Source of the DNA: Neglectibacter sp. X58
GTDB taxonomy: Bacteria; Bacillota; Clostridia; Oscillospirales; Acutalibacteraceae
Assembly (NCBI RefSeq): GCF_009936035.1
Contig: NZ_QWEO01000001.1
Coordinates: forward strand, 124,001 to 188,000
DNA: 64,000 nucleotides
Reading direction: 5' to 3'
In this document: positions 16,451-24,807 of the stretch, piece after piece
Layout of the letters: the number at the start of each line of letters is the position of its first letter
Position numbering within the stretch: position 1 is the stretch's first letter
Made by a program: the position numbers and the translations under genes
The notes under the pieces: generated by a model
What the model saw: the letters and a program-made list of their open reading frames with translations, nothing else
Databases searched by the model: none
Told to the model about the DNA's origin: nothing

Positions 16451-17659
16451 ATGAAAATTCTTGTTATCAACGCAGGCAGCTCCTCCCTCAAGTACCAGCT
16501 TATCGACATGGACAACGAGGAGATGCTCTGCAAGGGCAACTGCGAGCGCATCGGCATTCCCGGCGGCATCTTCACCCACAAGACCGCAGACGGGCGGGCG
16601 CTGGACAAAAAGGTGAATATGCTGGATCACACAGCCGCTTTCACCCAGGTGAAGGACGCTTTGCTGGATCCGGAGTTTGGCGTAATCAAAAGCCTAGACG
16701 AAATTTCCGCCGTAGGCCACCGGGTGGTGCAGGGCGGCGCCATTTTCAGCAAGTCCGAGCTGGTGACGGAAAAGGTCATTGAGGATATCGAGAGCCTTAT
16801 CCCCTTAGCCCCCTTACATAACAAGGCCCATGTCCAGGGCATCCGGGCCTGCCGGGATCTTTTCGGCACCGAATTGCCTGAGGCTGTGGTGTTCGATACC
16901 TCCTTCCACGCCACCATGCCCGAAAAGGCTTATATTTACAGCATTCCCTATGAGTATTATGAAAAATACGCTGTGCGCCGCTATGGCGCCCATGGCACCT
17001 CCCACCGCTATGTAAGCGCCCGCTGCGCCGAGCTGATGGGGCAGGACATTAAGGATCTGAAGATTATCACCTGCCACCTGGGCAATGGCTCCTCCATCAC
17101 CGCAGTGGAGGGCGGCAAGTGCATTGACACCAGCATGGGCCTCACCCCCCTGGACGGCTTTATGATGGGCACCCGCTCCGGGACGCTGGATCCCTCTGTG
17201 GTTACTTTCATTATGGAGAAGGAACACCTGACCCCCAGTGAGATGGATCAGGTGCTCAACAAGAAGTCCGGCCTTCTGGGTGTTTCCGGCGTCTCCAGCG
17301 ATGACCGGGACGTGACCACCGCCCGCCAGGAGGGCAATGCCCGGGCCAAGCTTGCCCAGGATATTCTGGAGTATCAGGTAAGCAAGTTTGTAGGCAGCTA
17401 TATGGTTTCCCTGGGCGGCTGCGATGCCATTGTCTTTACGGCTGGCGTAGGCGAGAACCAGACTGCCCACCGGGCTGAAATCTGCAAGTATCTGGAGTTT
17501 GCCGGCGTAAAGCTGGATCCCCAGAAGAACGAGGAGATGACCCTCGGCAAAGAAGGGGAAATCTCCGCGCCGGACAGCAAGATCAAGGTGTTCGTCATTC
17601 CCACAAACGAGGAGCTTGTCATTGCCCGGGATACCAAAGCCTTGGTAGAGGCGCTGTAA
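16451..17659 (+). CDS. ackA: Acetate kinase
   Basis: A 402-residue acetate kinase making ATP and acetate from acetyl phosphate, the last step of acetate fermentation. Signature 1 VINAGSSSLKYQ is at about residues 5-16. The active-site blocks are DTSFHATMPEKAYIYSIP, HLGNGSSITAVEGGKCIDTSMG and MMGTRSGTLDPSVV, and the C-terminal VFTAGVGENQ is intact. The start at 16451 follows AAAGGAAAAAAG. No phosphotransacetylase gene is adjacent, unlike many bacteria, so it appears to be monocistronic with its own structured leader and terminator. Confidence 0.95.
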   Translation: MKILVINAGSSSLKYQLIDMDNEEMLCKGNCERIGIPGGIFTHKTADGRALDKKVNMLDHTAAFTQVKDALLDPEFGVIKSLDEISAVGHRVVQGGAIFSKSELVTEKVIEDIESLIPLAPLHNKAHVQGIRACRDLFGTELPEAVVFDTSFHATMPEKAYIYSIPYEYYEKYAVRRYGAHGTSHRYVSARCAELMGQDIKDLKIITCHLGNGSSITAVEGGKCIDTSMGLTPLDGFMMGTRSGTLDPSVVTFIMEKEHLTPSEMDQVLNKKSGLLGVSGVSSDDRDVTTARQEGNARAKLAQDILEYQVSKFVGSYMVSLGGCDAIVFTAGVGENQTAHRAEICKYLEFAGVKLDPQKNEEMTLGKEGEISAPDSKIKVFVIPTNEELVIARDTKALVEAL

Positions 17660-17724
17660 GGCCCCTTCCGGCAGGCGGCGTTTTGGGAGGGTTTCCTTCC
17701 CATAAGCTTTCAATAAATTTACAG

Positions 17725-17765
17725 AAAAGCGGGAACCATTGGGGTTCCCGCTTTTCCTTTTTCCT
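17725..17765. terminator. Bidirectional terminator between ackA and the GHL10 gene
   Basis: A perfect 13-bp stem (17725-17737 with 17743-17755), 5-nt loop, ends in TTTT and a further T-run on the plus strand. It can also serve the convergent minus-strand gene. Confidence 0.85.
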
Positions 17766-17836
17766 GATATAGTCACGTAACTTGAAAAAATGAATTTTCA
17801 AGTTATAGGATATCGCAAAGATACATTCCCCCTGGT

Positions 17837-19105
17837 TTACGGTTTTTCTTTTTCGGTATTTTCCCAGAAGGGCAGGTTTGCCACCTCCGCCTGGGTCTGC
17901 TCTGTATGCAGGTACTGGGAAGAATAGAGCACCACGCCGCTGCACTGGGAGGCCCGGGCCGCCTCAATCTGTCGGCGGATAATGTCATCTGACAGCAGCC
18001 AGGTGCCCCCGTCTGCGTCTGTCCCGGCCTTATACAGGGCCAGGCCCGCATAAAGCGCCAAATTTTCATGGCGGGGCAGGGCCTGCCACTGGGCAAGGGC
18101 TTCGGCATAGCCCAGGGCTTCGTTTTCAAAGCTATAGTAAAGCTGGGGGCAGATATAGTCCACATATCCAGGGCTGGCGCACCAGGCCTGCACGTCCGCG
18201 CCTATATTCTTATCGTTTTCTATGTTCCCCTGGGGGGAGATGCCGAAAACCGCCTGGGGCCTAGCCTTCTTTACCTTTGCGTAGACCTCTGCCACCAGGG
18301 CGCTGATGTTGGCCCTGCGCCACTCCAAAAGGGGCAAGGGTGTCTCCACAGTTTCCATATAAAGGGCATAGGCTTCGCTGTCCAGGGAGGCGTCCTCCGC
18401 AGGATAGAAGTAGTCGTCAAAGTGGACGCCGTCCACCTCATATTTTTCCGCGATTTCCGCTGCCCCGTCGGCTATCAGGCTCCGCACATAGGGGTAAGCC
18501 GGGTCCAGATACACGCCGCCCTCCCATTCCATAAAGTAATAGGGGCAGTCGGCCTGGAGGACGCTGTAAGGGTTGTTTGCCGCCAGTGCCTTGGGGGTTT
18601 CGGCAGTCTTTACCCGCAAAGGGTTTATCCAGGCGTGAAATTCCAACCCCAGGCTGTGGGCGCAGTCCACCATAAAGGCCAGAGGGTCAAAGCCTGGGTT
18701 CTTCCCCTGTTCCCCGGTAAGCAGGTGTGACCAGGGGAACAGGGCAGAGGGGTAGAGTGCGTCGCTAAAGGGCCGCACATGGACAAAAAGGGCGTTTAAG
18801 CCCATTTCCTTTGCTTCCCGGGCAATGCTTTGAAAGTTTTCCTCAAAGGCCTTCTGGGTGTGATCTGCTGTGTCCAGGGACATATAGGGCACCCACACCC
18901 CGGCAAGCTCTTTTTCCTGCGCCATATCTTCCGCCTCCAACTGGATTTTCCCTCCCGCAGCCGCCCCGGCCTGCAAATCCGGCAGGAAGGGGGGCAGCGC
19001 CTGTTCTGCCTGCCGCCCGCCCAAAAGCCACACTGCGCCCACTGCCAGGGCCAGGAAGAACCACAACAGGATGTAACAATGCTTTCTCAGATTCAGCCGT
19101 CTCAT
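17837..19105 (-). CDS. GHL10/DUF187 family glycoside hydrolase-like protein, membrane-anchored
   Basis: A 422-residue extracytoplasmic protein with a single N-terminal hydrophobic segment (about residues 11-29) not followed by a clear lipobox, so a membrane anchor or signal peptide. The rest is a TIM-barrel of the family 10 glycosylhydrolase-like type (YngK/FenI, DUF187): GVWVPYMSL, LNALFVHVRPFSDALYPS, HAWINPLRV, and a likely acid/base region DGVHFDDYFYP. The family acts on cell-wall or surface polysaccharide by inference, with no defined substrate. A GGAGGGC site precedes the ATG. Confidence 0.82.
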   Translation of the reverse strand: MRRLNLRKHCYILLWFFLALAVGAVWLLGGRQAEQALPPFLPDLQAGAAAGGKIQLEAEDMAQEKELAGVWVPYMSLDTADHTQKAFEENFQSIAREAKEMGLNALFVHVRPFSDALYPSALFPWSHLLTGEQGKNPGFDPLAFMVDCAHSLGLEFHAWINPLRVKTAETPKALAANNPYSVLQADCPYYFMEWEGGVYLDPAYPYVRSLIADGAAEIAEKYEVDGVHFDDYFYPAEDASLDSEAYALYMETVETPLPLLEWRRANISALVAEVYAKVKKARPQAVFGISPQGNIENDKNIGADVQAWCASPGYVDYICPQLYYSFENEALGYAEALAQWQALPRHENLALYAGLALYKAGTDADGGTWLLSDDIIRRQIEAARASQCSGVVLYSSQYLHTEQTQAEVANLPFWENTEKEKP

Positions 19106-19115
19106 ATGCCCTCCA

Positions 19116-19144
19116 TTGACAGTGGAAAAATTTTGAAGTACAAT
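19116..19144 (+). promoter_or_regulatory. Near-consensus promoter driving the structured leader
   Basis: TTGACA (19116-19121), 17-nt spacer, TACAAT (19139-19144), pointing into the folded region at 19147-19265 and the HAD gene. Confidence 0.7.
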
Positions 19145-19146
19145 GG

Positions 19147-19265
19147 GCGTATGCTCTATAAGGGCCTGTCCCTATCCTACCACATCTGCGGCCCCGGCGC
19201 AACAGGGTGGCGCCCTTTGCGTGATGGGATGCCTGCCGCAGCGCCCGTCTCTATATAGTATGCGC
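19147..19265 (+). ncRNA. Candidate structured RNA with a pseudoknot (leader or small RNA)
   Basis: Helices that can form: P1 19147-19160 with 19252-19265 (13 of 14 pairs, two of them G.U), continued by GGGC/GCCC (19162-19165 with 19243-19246); P2 CTGCGGC/GCCGCAG (19186-19192 with 19235-19241); P3 GGCGC/GCGCC (19196-19200 with 19210-19214); and P4 19174-19183 with 19221-19230 (9 of 10 pairs, one G.U). P4 crosses P2, so the two form a pseudoknot or are alternatives. Two small hairpins follow before the ribosome site. It could be a riboswitch-like leader of the downstream HAD gene or a separate RNA. I did not match it to SRP RNA, 6S RNA or a named riboswitch. Confidence 0.4.
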
Positions 19266-19325
19266 AAACAACAGGGGACATGCATCCCCGCTGAGGGCTT
19301 TTCCCAGCCAAGAAAGGAGACACCA

Positions 19326-20024
19326 ATGGAATACCGCACCCTGCTTTTAGATGCCGACGGCACCCTGCTGGATTTTCCCCAGGACATGGAAAACGCCTTC
19401 CTTTCCCTGTATAAGGATTTTTTTGCCTCCCAGCGGCCCTACAGCCTGGAATATTTGGCATGTTACGACCGCTGCAACGCCGCCTGGTGGGCAAAGCTGG
19501 AGCGGGGAGAGTGTACAAAGCCCCAGCTTTATGTGGGCCGCTTTGTCGATTTCCTCCGGGAAACCGGCCTTACAGGCACGCCTGAAAGGCTGACAGAGGA
19601 ATATTTCCTCCGCCTGGGCCAGGGGGGCGCGGTGTATCCCGGGGCGCTGGAGCTGGTGGAGCGGCTTGCGGGGAAATACAGCCTGTATATTGTCACAAAT
19701 GGCAACGCCTCCACCCAAAAGACCCGCCTGCAAAATTCCGGCCTGCTGTCCTTTATAAAGGATTATTTTGTGTCAGAGGATGCGGGGGCCGCAAAGCCAG
19801 ATCCCCGGTATTTCGACTATGTGTTCTCCCGCCTGCCGGAAGCGGACAGGGAAACCTCCCTGGTTATCGGGGATTCCCTCACCTCCGACATACAGGGGGC
19901 GGTAAACGCCGGGCTTCACTCCCTCTATTACCACCCGGAAGGCTCTGCGTCCTTGGAGGGCTGCCCTCCCTATACCTATGAGGCCGCAAGCTATGAGGAG
20001 ATAGCGGGGATTTTAGGCGTATGA
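19326..20024 (+). CDS. HAD-superfamily hydrolase, YjjG-like
   Basis: A 232-residue HAD phosphatase with motif I LLDADGTLLDF at about residues 6-16, motif II IVTNGNAS and motif IV LVIGDSLTSDIQGAVNAG. The overall pattern resembles the YjjG/YfnB group of (non-canonical) pyrimidine nucleotidases, so dUMP/dTMP-type phosphatase activity is plausible but not proven. GAAAGGAG lies 6 nt before the ATG. Its stop overlaps the response-regulator start by 4 nt (ATGA), so the HAD gene and the two-component genes are translationally coupled, all behind the structured leader. Confidence 0.83.
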   Translation: MEYRTLLLDADGTLLDFPQDMENAFLSLYKDFFASQRPYSLEYLACYDRCNAAWWAKLERGECTKPQLYVGRFVDFLRETGLTGTPERLTEEYFLRLGQGGAVYPGALELVERLAGKYSLYIVTNGNASTQKTRLQNSGLLSFIKDYFVSEDAGAAKPDPRYFDYVFSRLPEADRETSLVIGDSLTSDIQGAVNAGLHSLYYHPEGSASLEGCPPYTYEAASYEEIAGILGV

Positions 20025-20704
20025 CATACAGGGTGTTTCTGGTGGAGGATGACCCGGTAATCGCGGAAGCAGTGCGGGCGCACCTGGTTATGTGGGGGTA
20101 TGAGGTGCAGGCGGCAGAGGATTTCTGCCATGTGCTGGAGGAGTTCTCCGCCTTCCAGCCCCACTTGGTGCTTTTGGATATCGGCCTGCCCCACAAAAGC
20201 GGCTATGAGTGGTGCCGGGAGATACGCAGGCAGTCCACAGCCCCGGTGGTGTTCCTGTCCAGCGCCTCCGACAACATGAATATTATCACAGCCATGAACC
20301 TGGGCGGGGATGACTTTATCCCCAAGCCCTTCGACCTTTCCGTGCTTACGGTAAAGGTGCAGGCGGTGCTGCGCCGGGCTTATGATTTCGGCAAAAGCAC
20401 CAGCCAGGTGGAATATGGCGGCATACAGGTGGACTTGGCCTCAGCAATCCTTACAGGGCCTTTGGGAAAAAGCGAGCTGACAAAAAATGAATTGCGCATC
20501 ATCCAGGTGCTTCTGGAAAACGGCGGGCATCTGGTGTCCCGCCAGAAACTGATGGAGCGGCTGTGGGAAAGCGAAAGCTTTGTGGATGACAACACCCTGA
20601 CGGTGAACATTTCCCGCCTGCGGAAAAAGCTGGAGAAAGCGGGCCTGCCCGGTATGCTGGCAACCCGCAAGGGCCTGGGATATATCATAGAGGAAAAGCC
20701 ATGA
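20021..20704 (+). CDS. OmpR-family response regulator, BceR/GraR-like
   Basis: A 227-residue two-component regulator. The receiver domain (residues 1-115) has the acidic pair ED (9-10), phosphoacceptor Asp53 (LLDIGLP) and the conserved Lys in IPKPFDL. The C-terminal winged helix (about 125-225) ends with VNISRLRKKLEKAGLPG and RKGLGYII, typical of OmpR/PhoB regulators. It overlaps the HAD gene upstream and the kinase gene downstream by 4 nt each. Close relatives respond to cell-wall-active peptides. Confidence 0.9.
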   Translation: MTYRVFLVEDDPVIAEAVRAHLVMWGYEVQAAEDFCHVLEEFSAFQPHLVLLDIGLPHKSGYEWCREIRRQSTAPVVFLSSASDNMNIITAMNLGGDDFIPKPFDLSVLTVKVQAVLRRAYDFGKSTSQVEYGGIQVDLASAILTGPLGKSELTKNELRIIQVLLENGGHLVSRQKLMERLWESESFVDDNTLTVNISRLRKKLEKAGLPGMLATRKGLGYIIEEKP

Positions 20705-21690
20705 AGCTGGCGGCGTCTTATGTGAAAGAGAGGCTGCGGGCAGTGCTGGCGGCCCTTCTGCTGGGGGCAGCGGCAGCCGGCCTGTTCTGGCTGTTTAACC
20801 TGCCCCTTGCTGTGCTGGCCTATATCCTGCTGGTGGCAGGGACGTTGTGGCTGCTGTTCTTCATTATCCCCGGCTTTGTGCAGTATGCCCGCCGGGTGGG
20901 AAAGCTGCGGGAGCTTCAGGAAAACGTAACGGCCCTTCTGCCGGATCTGGAGCCTTCCGGGCCGCTGCCGGAAGCGCTGCTGCTGGAAAGCCTGAACACC
21001 CTTTGCAGGCAGTCCCGGCAAAAGCAGGAGCTTCATGCCCAGCGCCAGGAGGACATGCTGGCCTATTACACCTTGTGGGTACACCAGATTAAAACACCCA
21101 TTGCCGCCATGCGGCTGATTCTGCAGTCCCAGCCAAGCCCGGGCGGGGAGGCTTTGGGCCAGGAGCTTTTTAAAATTGAGCGCTATGTGGAGATGGTGCT
21201 GGGATACCAGCGCCTGGAAACCATCTCCCAAGACCTTTGCCTGGAGCCTTGCGCCCTGCGGCCCATTGCCGCCCGGGCCGCGAAGAAGTTTGCCCCCCAG
21301 TTTATCTATAAAAAGCTGTTCCTGCACCTGGAGGATTTTGAGCTGGAAGCAGTGACAGATGAAAAGTGGATGCTCTTTGTGCTGGAGCAGCTTTTGTCAA
21401 ACGCCGTGAAATATACCCACAGCGGCGGCGTGGAGGTGTTTGCGGAGGGTGCTGTGCTGGTTATCAGGGACACAGGCGTGGGCATATCCCCGGAGGACTT
21501 GCCCCGGGTGTTCCAGCGGGGCTTTACCGGGCGCACCGGGCGGCGGGAAAGCGCCTCCACAGGCCTGGGGCTGCACCTGGTAAAGCGGGTGCTGAACACC
21601 CTGCAAATTCCCGTTGAAATCCGGTCGGTCTTGGGAAAAGGCACCCAGGTGCGGCTGGATCTGCGCCAAACCCCCGCGCCCCGGGACTAA
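20701..21690 (+). CDS. Sensor histidine kinase, BceS-like (intramembrane-sensing)
   Basis: A 329-residue kinase with two N-terminal membrane helices (about residues 13-33 and 37-59) joined by a loop of only a few residues, the layout of intramembrane-sensing BceS/GraS kinases. The H-box HQIKTPIAAM has His128. The ATPase part has an N-box (LLSNAVKY), G1 DTGVGIS and G2 STGLGLHL. BceS-type kinases usually sense through a neighbouring BceAB-type ABC transporter; none is encoded in this window next to the pair. It overlaps its regulator by 4 nt. Confidence 0.9.
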   Translation: MKLAASYVKERLRAVLAALLLGAAAAGLFWLFNLPLAVLAYILLVAGTLWLLFFIIPGFVQYARRVGKLRELQENVTALLPDLEPSGPLPEALLLESLNTLCRQSRQKQELHAQRQEDMLAYYTLWVHQIKTPIAAMRLILQSQPSPGGEALGQELFKIERYVEMVLGYQRLETISQDLCLEPCALRPIAARAAKKFAPQFIYKKLFLHLEDFELEAVTDEKWMLFVLEQLLSNAVKYTHSGGVEVFAEGAVLVIRDTGVGISPEDLPRVFQRGFTGRTGRRESASTGLGLHLVKRVLNTLQIPVEIRSVLGKGTQVRLDLRQTPAPRD

Positions 21691-21693
21691 GAA

Positions 21694-21722
21694 GTCCCAG
21701 CCCCCCTTGCCGGGGGCGGGAC
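21694..21722 (+). terminator. Hairpin after the two-component genes
   Basis: A GC-rich stem of GTCCC/GGGAC and GCCCCC/GGGGGC with one bulged base lies 4 nt after the kinase stop; only a short T-stretch follows. Confidence 0.5.
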
Positions 21723-21730
21723 ATTTCCCA

Positions 21731-21760
21731 TTGAAATGGCGGGCGGGTTTGTGGTATACT
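21731..21760 (+). promoter_or_regulatory. Sigma-A promoter of the sugar isomerase operon
   Basis: TTGAAA (21731-21736), 18-nt spacer, TATACT (21755-21760). Confidence 0.55.
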
Positions 21761-21835
21761 ATACTGCAAAGCGGCAGGCATTTTCCAGAAGCGCTGTCCG
21801 GCTGGCCTTACTATAGAGAGGAGTACAGAAGGAAT

Positions 21836-22639
21836 ATGGGATATGGTGTGCAGATATTTGGATGCCTGAGGGATTTCCGCAAGGATCCGGCAGGCTTTTT
21901 CGCAAGGCTTGCCCAGGCAGGCTATCAGCAGGTAGAGCCTTGTGTGCTCTTTGGAGATGCTTCCGGCTATCCGGCAGCCCTCAGGGAACTGGTCTGGAAG
22001 CCCCAGGAGGTGCCGGGCTTTCAGGAAATGATGGAGGGGCAGGGCCTCAGCCTCCGCTCCTGCCACGTGTTCTCCCGGGATGTGCTGGGTGCGGCGGGGG
22101 AAATGGCAGAGCTTGCCCAAAAAACCTCCATTGACGCCTATGTGGTGAACTGTCCCCCGGACATCGCAAAGGTATACAGGGATTTCGCCAGGGACTGCCG
22201 CGCCCTGGCAGAAAAGCTGGCGGAAAGCGGCACAGCCCTGTGGCTTCACAACAACGCACCGGAGATAGCGGCCCGGGTGCAGGGGGAAGCGGGGGAAACC
22301 ACGGTGATGGAGGCCATCCTCCAGGAAGCGGGGGAGGGCCTGGGCGCCCAGGTGGATACAGGCTGGGTGCTTTACGGCGGGATAGATCCGGCGGCGTTCC
22401 TGAAGCGGCTGGGAAGCCGCCTGCGCTCTGTACATTTTAAAGACATGGCGGAAAACTGCCAGTCTCTTTCCGGCCTGGATCGTTTTGCGGTGCTGGGCAG
22501 CGGGGTGACGGACATCCCCTCTGTAATGGCCCAGATTCCGGCGGGAATGCCTGTGCTGGTGGATCAGGATGCCACCCGGGGAGATTTCCTGGAGGACTTG
22601 TCCGCCTCCATTCAGGCGCTGCAGGCGGTGCGGCCATGA
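21836..22639 (+). CDS. Sugar phosphate isomerase/epimerase family TIM-barrel protein
   Basis: A 267-residue protein of the xylose-isomerase-like/AP endonuclease 2 superfamily. Recognisable barrel-strand segments are YQQVEPCVLFG, LSLRSCHVF, LWLHNNAPEI, AQVDTGWVLYGG and RLRSVHFKDMAE, which supply the usual metal-binding Glu/Asp/His residues. The sugar substrate is unknown. The start at 21836 has GAAGGAA 4 nt upstream and a second AGAGGAG further up. It overlaps the following HAD gene by 4 nt, so the two probably act together on a sugar phosphate. Confidence 0.78.
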   Translation: MGYGVQIFGCLRDFRKDPAGFFARLAQAGYQQVEPCVLFGDASGYPAALRELVWKPQEVPGFQEMMEGQGLSLRSCHVFSRDVLGAAGEMAELAQKTSIDAYVVNCPPDIAKVYRDFARDCRALAEKLAESGTALWLHNNAPEIAARVQGEAGETTVMEAILQEAGEGLGAQVDTGWVLYGGIDPAAFLKRLGSRLRSVHFKDMAENCQSLSGLDRFAVLGSGVTDIPSVMAQIPAGMPVLVDQDATRGDFLEDLSASIQALQAVRP

Positions 22640-23334
22640 TAAAATGCGCGATATTTGACGCGGACGGCACCTTGCTGGATTCCATGGGCATGTGGCGGGA
22701 TATCACCTATGAATACGCGGCGGAAAAGGGCGTGAAAGCTCCCGCCGATCTCCACCACACCATGAACCGGCTGAGCATGGAGCAGTGCGCGGACATGTAC
22801 CGGGCGTTGGGCGTGCCCGGAAGCACCGAAGAGGTGGTAAGGGAGCTTGCAGCCTGCGCCTTGGAAGGCTACCGCACCCGGGTGGGGGAAAAGCCCCGGG
22901 CCGGGGAATTTTTGCGGCTGCTGGCAGAAAACGGCGTGAAGGCGGCAGTGGCAACAGCCTCCCAGGCAGAGGGAGTGGGGGAGGCCCTAAAGCGGCTGGG
23001 GATGCTGCCTTATATCAGCCTGCTTGTAAGCTGCACGGAAATCGGCAAAAGCAAGGAGCACCCGGACATTTTCCTGGCCTGCGCGGAAAAATTCGGCGCG
23101 GCGCCTGGAGAGTGCGTAGTGTTTGAAGACTCTGCCTATGCCATGGAAACGGCGAAAAAAGCGGGTTTCCCGGTGGTGGCGGTGGAGGATGAAAGCGCCC
23201 TTCTGCTGAGGGAGCGCATAGAAAAAGCGGCAAACCGGCGCATTGCCGGCTTTGGCGAACTGATAGAAGAACTGCAGCCCGCCGGGGAAGCTTTGGGAGA
23301 GGCCCTGGAAGCCGGGCTTTGCAGCAAATTATAA
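22636..23334 (+). CDS. HAD hydrolase, beta-phosphoglucomutase-like
   Basis: A 232-residue HAD subfamily IA enzyme with motif I FDADGTLLDSMGMW (about residues 6-19), motif II VATASQ, the motif III Lys in GKSKEHPD, and motif IV VFEDSAYAMETAKKAGFPVVAVED. The D-x-D-G-T-L-x-D-S pattern and large helical cap resemble sugar-phosphate phosphatases and beta-phosphoglucomutases. ATGA overlap with the isomerase gene argues for a common pathway. The exact substrate is unknown. Confidence 0.82.
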   Translation: MIKCAIFDADGTLLDSMGMWRDITYEYAAEKGVKAPADLHHTMNRLSMEQCADMYRALGVPGSTEEVVRELAACALEGYRTRVGEKPRAGEFLRLLAENGVKAAVATASQAEGVGEALKRLGMLPYISLLVSCTEIGKSKEHPDIFLACAEKFGAAPGECVVFEDSAYAMETAKKAGFPVVAVEDESALLLRERIEKAANRRIAGFGELIEELQPAGEALGEALEAGLCSKL

Positions 23335-23354
23335 AGGAGTTTCATAGGAATTAT

Positions 23355-24761
23355 ATGTTTTCAAATTTCCGTAAACGTTATATAGGGGACAAGGGCTTTT
23401 ACATGGCGGTTATCGCCCTGATTATCCCCATGATCGTGCAGCAGGGCATCACCCAGTTTGTAAACCTGCTGGACAACGTGATGGTGGGCCGCCTGGGCAC
23501 AAACCCCATGTCCGGCGTGGCCATTGTCAACCAGCTTATCTTTATTTTCAACCTGACCATTTTCGGCGGGCTTTCCGGTGCCTCTATTTTCGGGGCGCAG
23601 TTTTACGGCAAAGGGGACGAGAGGGGCCTGCGCCATTCCTTCCGCTTCCGGCTGCTGTTCGGCTTGGGGGTGACAGCGCTGGGGCTGGCTGTTTTCCTGT
23701 TTTTTGGGGATCAGCTTTTCCATCTGTACTTGAATAAAGAGAACTCCAGCCCGGCGGATATAGCCGCCACCTTGGGGTATGCCAGGGAATACCTGCTGAT
23801 TATGCTGTGGGGGCTGTTCCCGTTTATGGTAATGCAGGTATATTCCAGCGCCCTGAAGGATATGCGGGAAACCTTTTCCCCCATGATGGCAAGCGTCATT
23901 TCCATTTCTGTGAACCTGGTGCTCAACTACCTGCTGATTTTCGGCAGCTTGGGCTTTCCGAAAATGGGCGTGCGGGGCGCGGCCTTGGCTACTGTGATAG
24001 CCCGGTATGTGGAGATGCTGTACCTGGTGGTATACGCCACCCGCCGGAAGAAAAAATTCACCTTCCTCCAGGGGGCCTTTAAGAGCATGCGGGTGCCCCT
24101 GCCCTTGGTGAAGAAAATCACCATCACCGGCACGCCCCTGCTGCTCAATGAAACCCTGTGGTCTATGGGCACCGCCATGATTAACATGTGCTATGCCACC
24201 CGGGGGCTTACCGCTGTGGCAGCCACCAATATTACAGGAACGGCGAATAACCTCTTTTCCATTATTATGATGACCATGGGCAATGCCATCGGCATTATGG
24301 CCGGGCAGCTTTTAGGGGCAAACGACATAGAAGGGGCTAAAGACACAGTGCGCAAGGTGATGTTTTTCAGCGTCTCCTGCTGTGTGGTAACCGGAGGCCT
24401 GCTGGTGGTCTGCGCTCCTTTTATCCCCTACATTTATAACACCGAGGAGGCAGTGCGGCAGATTGCCGCCCAGACTCTCATCATTTGCGGATGCTTCCAG
24501 CCTGTCCATGCTTTTGTAAACTGCGCTTACTTTACCATCCGCTCCGGCGGCAAAACCTTCATCACCTTCCTTTTCGACTGTGCTTTCACATGGGTCGTAT
24601 GCCTGCCCATTGCCTACTCTTTAAGCCATTTTACAGCCCTGAGCGTGGTGTGGGTGTTCTTCTTTGTGATGAGCGCGGATATTATCAAGGTGGTTATCGG
24701 GGCTTTTATGTTAAAATCCGGCATATGGGCCAAGAATGTAGTCAACGACACAGCAGCATAG
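23355..24761 (+). CDS. MATE family antiporter (second copy)
   Basis: A 468-residue, 12-helix MATE transporter that is only distantly like the one at 8435: ALIIPMIVQQGITQFVNLLDNVMVGRLGTNPMSG in the first half and ATNITGTANNLFSIIMMTMGNAIGIMAGQLLGA in the second. It would export cationic compounds with Na+ or H+ entry. The ATG at 23355 is preceded by AGGA at 8 nt and by a better AAAGGAG at 15 nt. It follows the HAD gene by 20 nt and ends at a hairpin terminator. Confidence 0.85.
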   Translation: MFSNFRKRYIGDKGFYMAVIALIIPMIVQQGITQFVNLLDNVMVGRLGTNPMSGVAIVNQLIFIFNLTIFGGLSGASIFGAQFYGKGDERGLRHSFRFRLLFGLGVTALGLAVFLFFGDQLFHLYLNKENSSPADIAATLGYAREYLLIMLWGLFPFMVMQVYSSALKDMRETFSPMMASVISISVNLVLNYLLIFGSLGFPKMGVRGAALATVIARYVEMLYLVVYATRRKKKFTFLQGAFKSMRVPLPLVKKITITGTPLLLNETLWSMGTAMINMCYATRGLTAVAATNITGTANNLFSIIMMTMGNAIGIMAGQLLGANDIEGAKDTVRKVMFFSVSCCVVTGGLLVVCAPFIPYIYNTEEAVRQIAAQTLIICGCFQPVHAFVNCAYFTIRSGGKTFITFLFDCAFTWVVCLPIAYSLSHFTALSVVWVFFFVMSADIIKVVIGAFMLKSGIWAKNVVNDTAA

Positions 24762-24762
24762 C

Positions 24763-24784
24763 AAAGGCCTGGAAGGCCTTTTTA
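24763..24784 (+). terminator. Terminator after the second MATE gene
   Basis: A short stem AAAGGCC/GGCCTTT (24763-24769 with 24775-24781) followed by TT starts 2 nt after the stop codon. Confidence 0.65.
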
Positions 24785-24807
24785 TGAGAGAGGAGCTGTA
24801 TACCATG

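Noticed and set aside
23300-23354. Hairpin-type start module before the second MATE gene
   Set aside because: The best SD is 15 nt from the ATG, but no hairpin or ATGGCRATT follows; a closer AGGA can serve the start.
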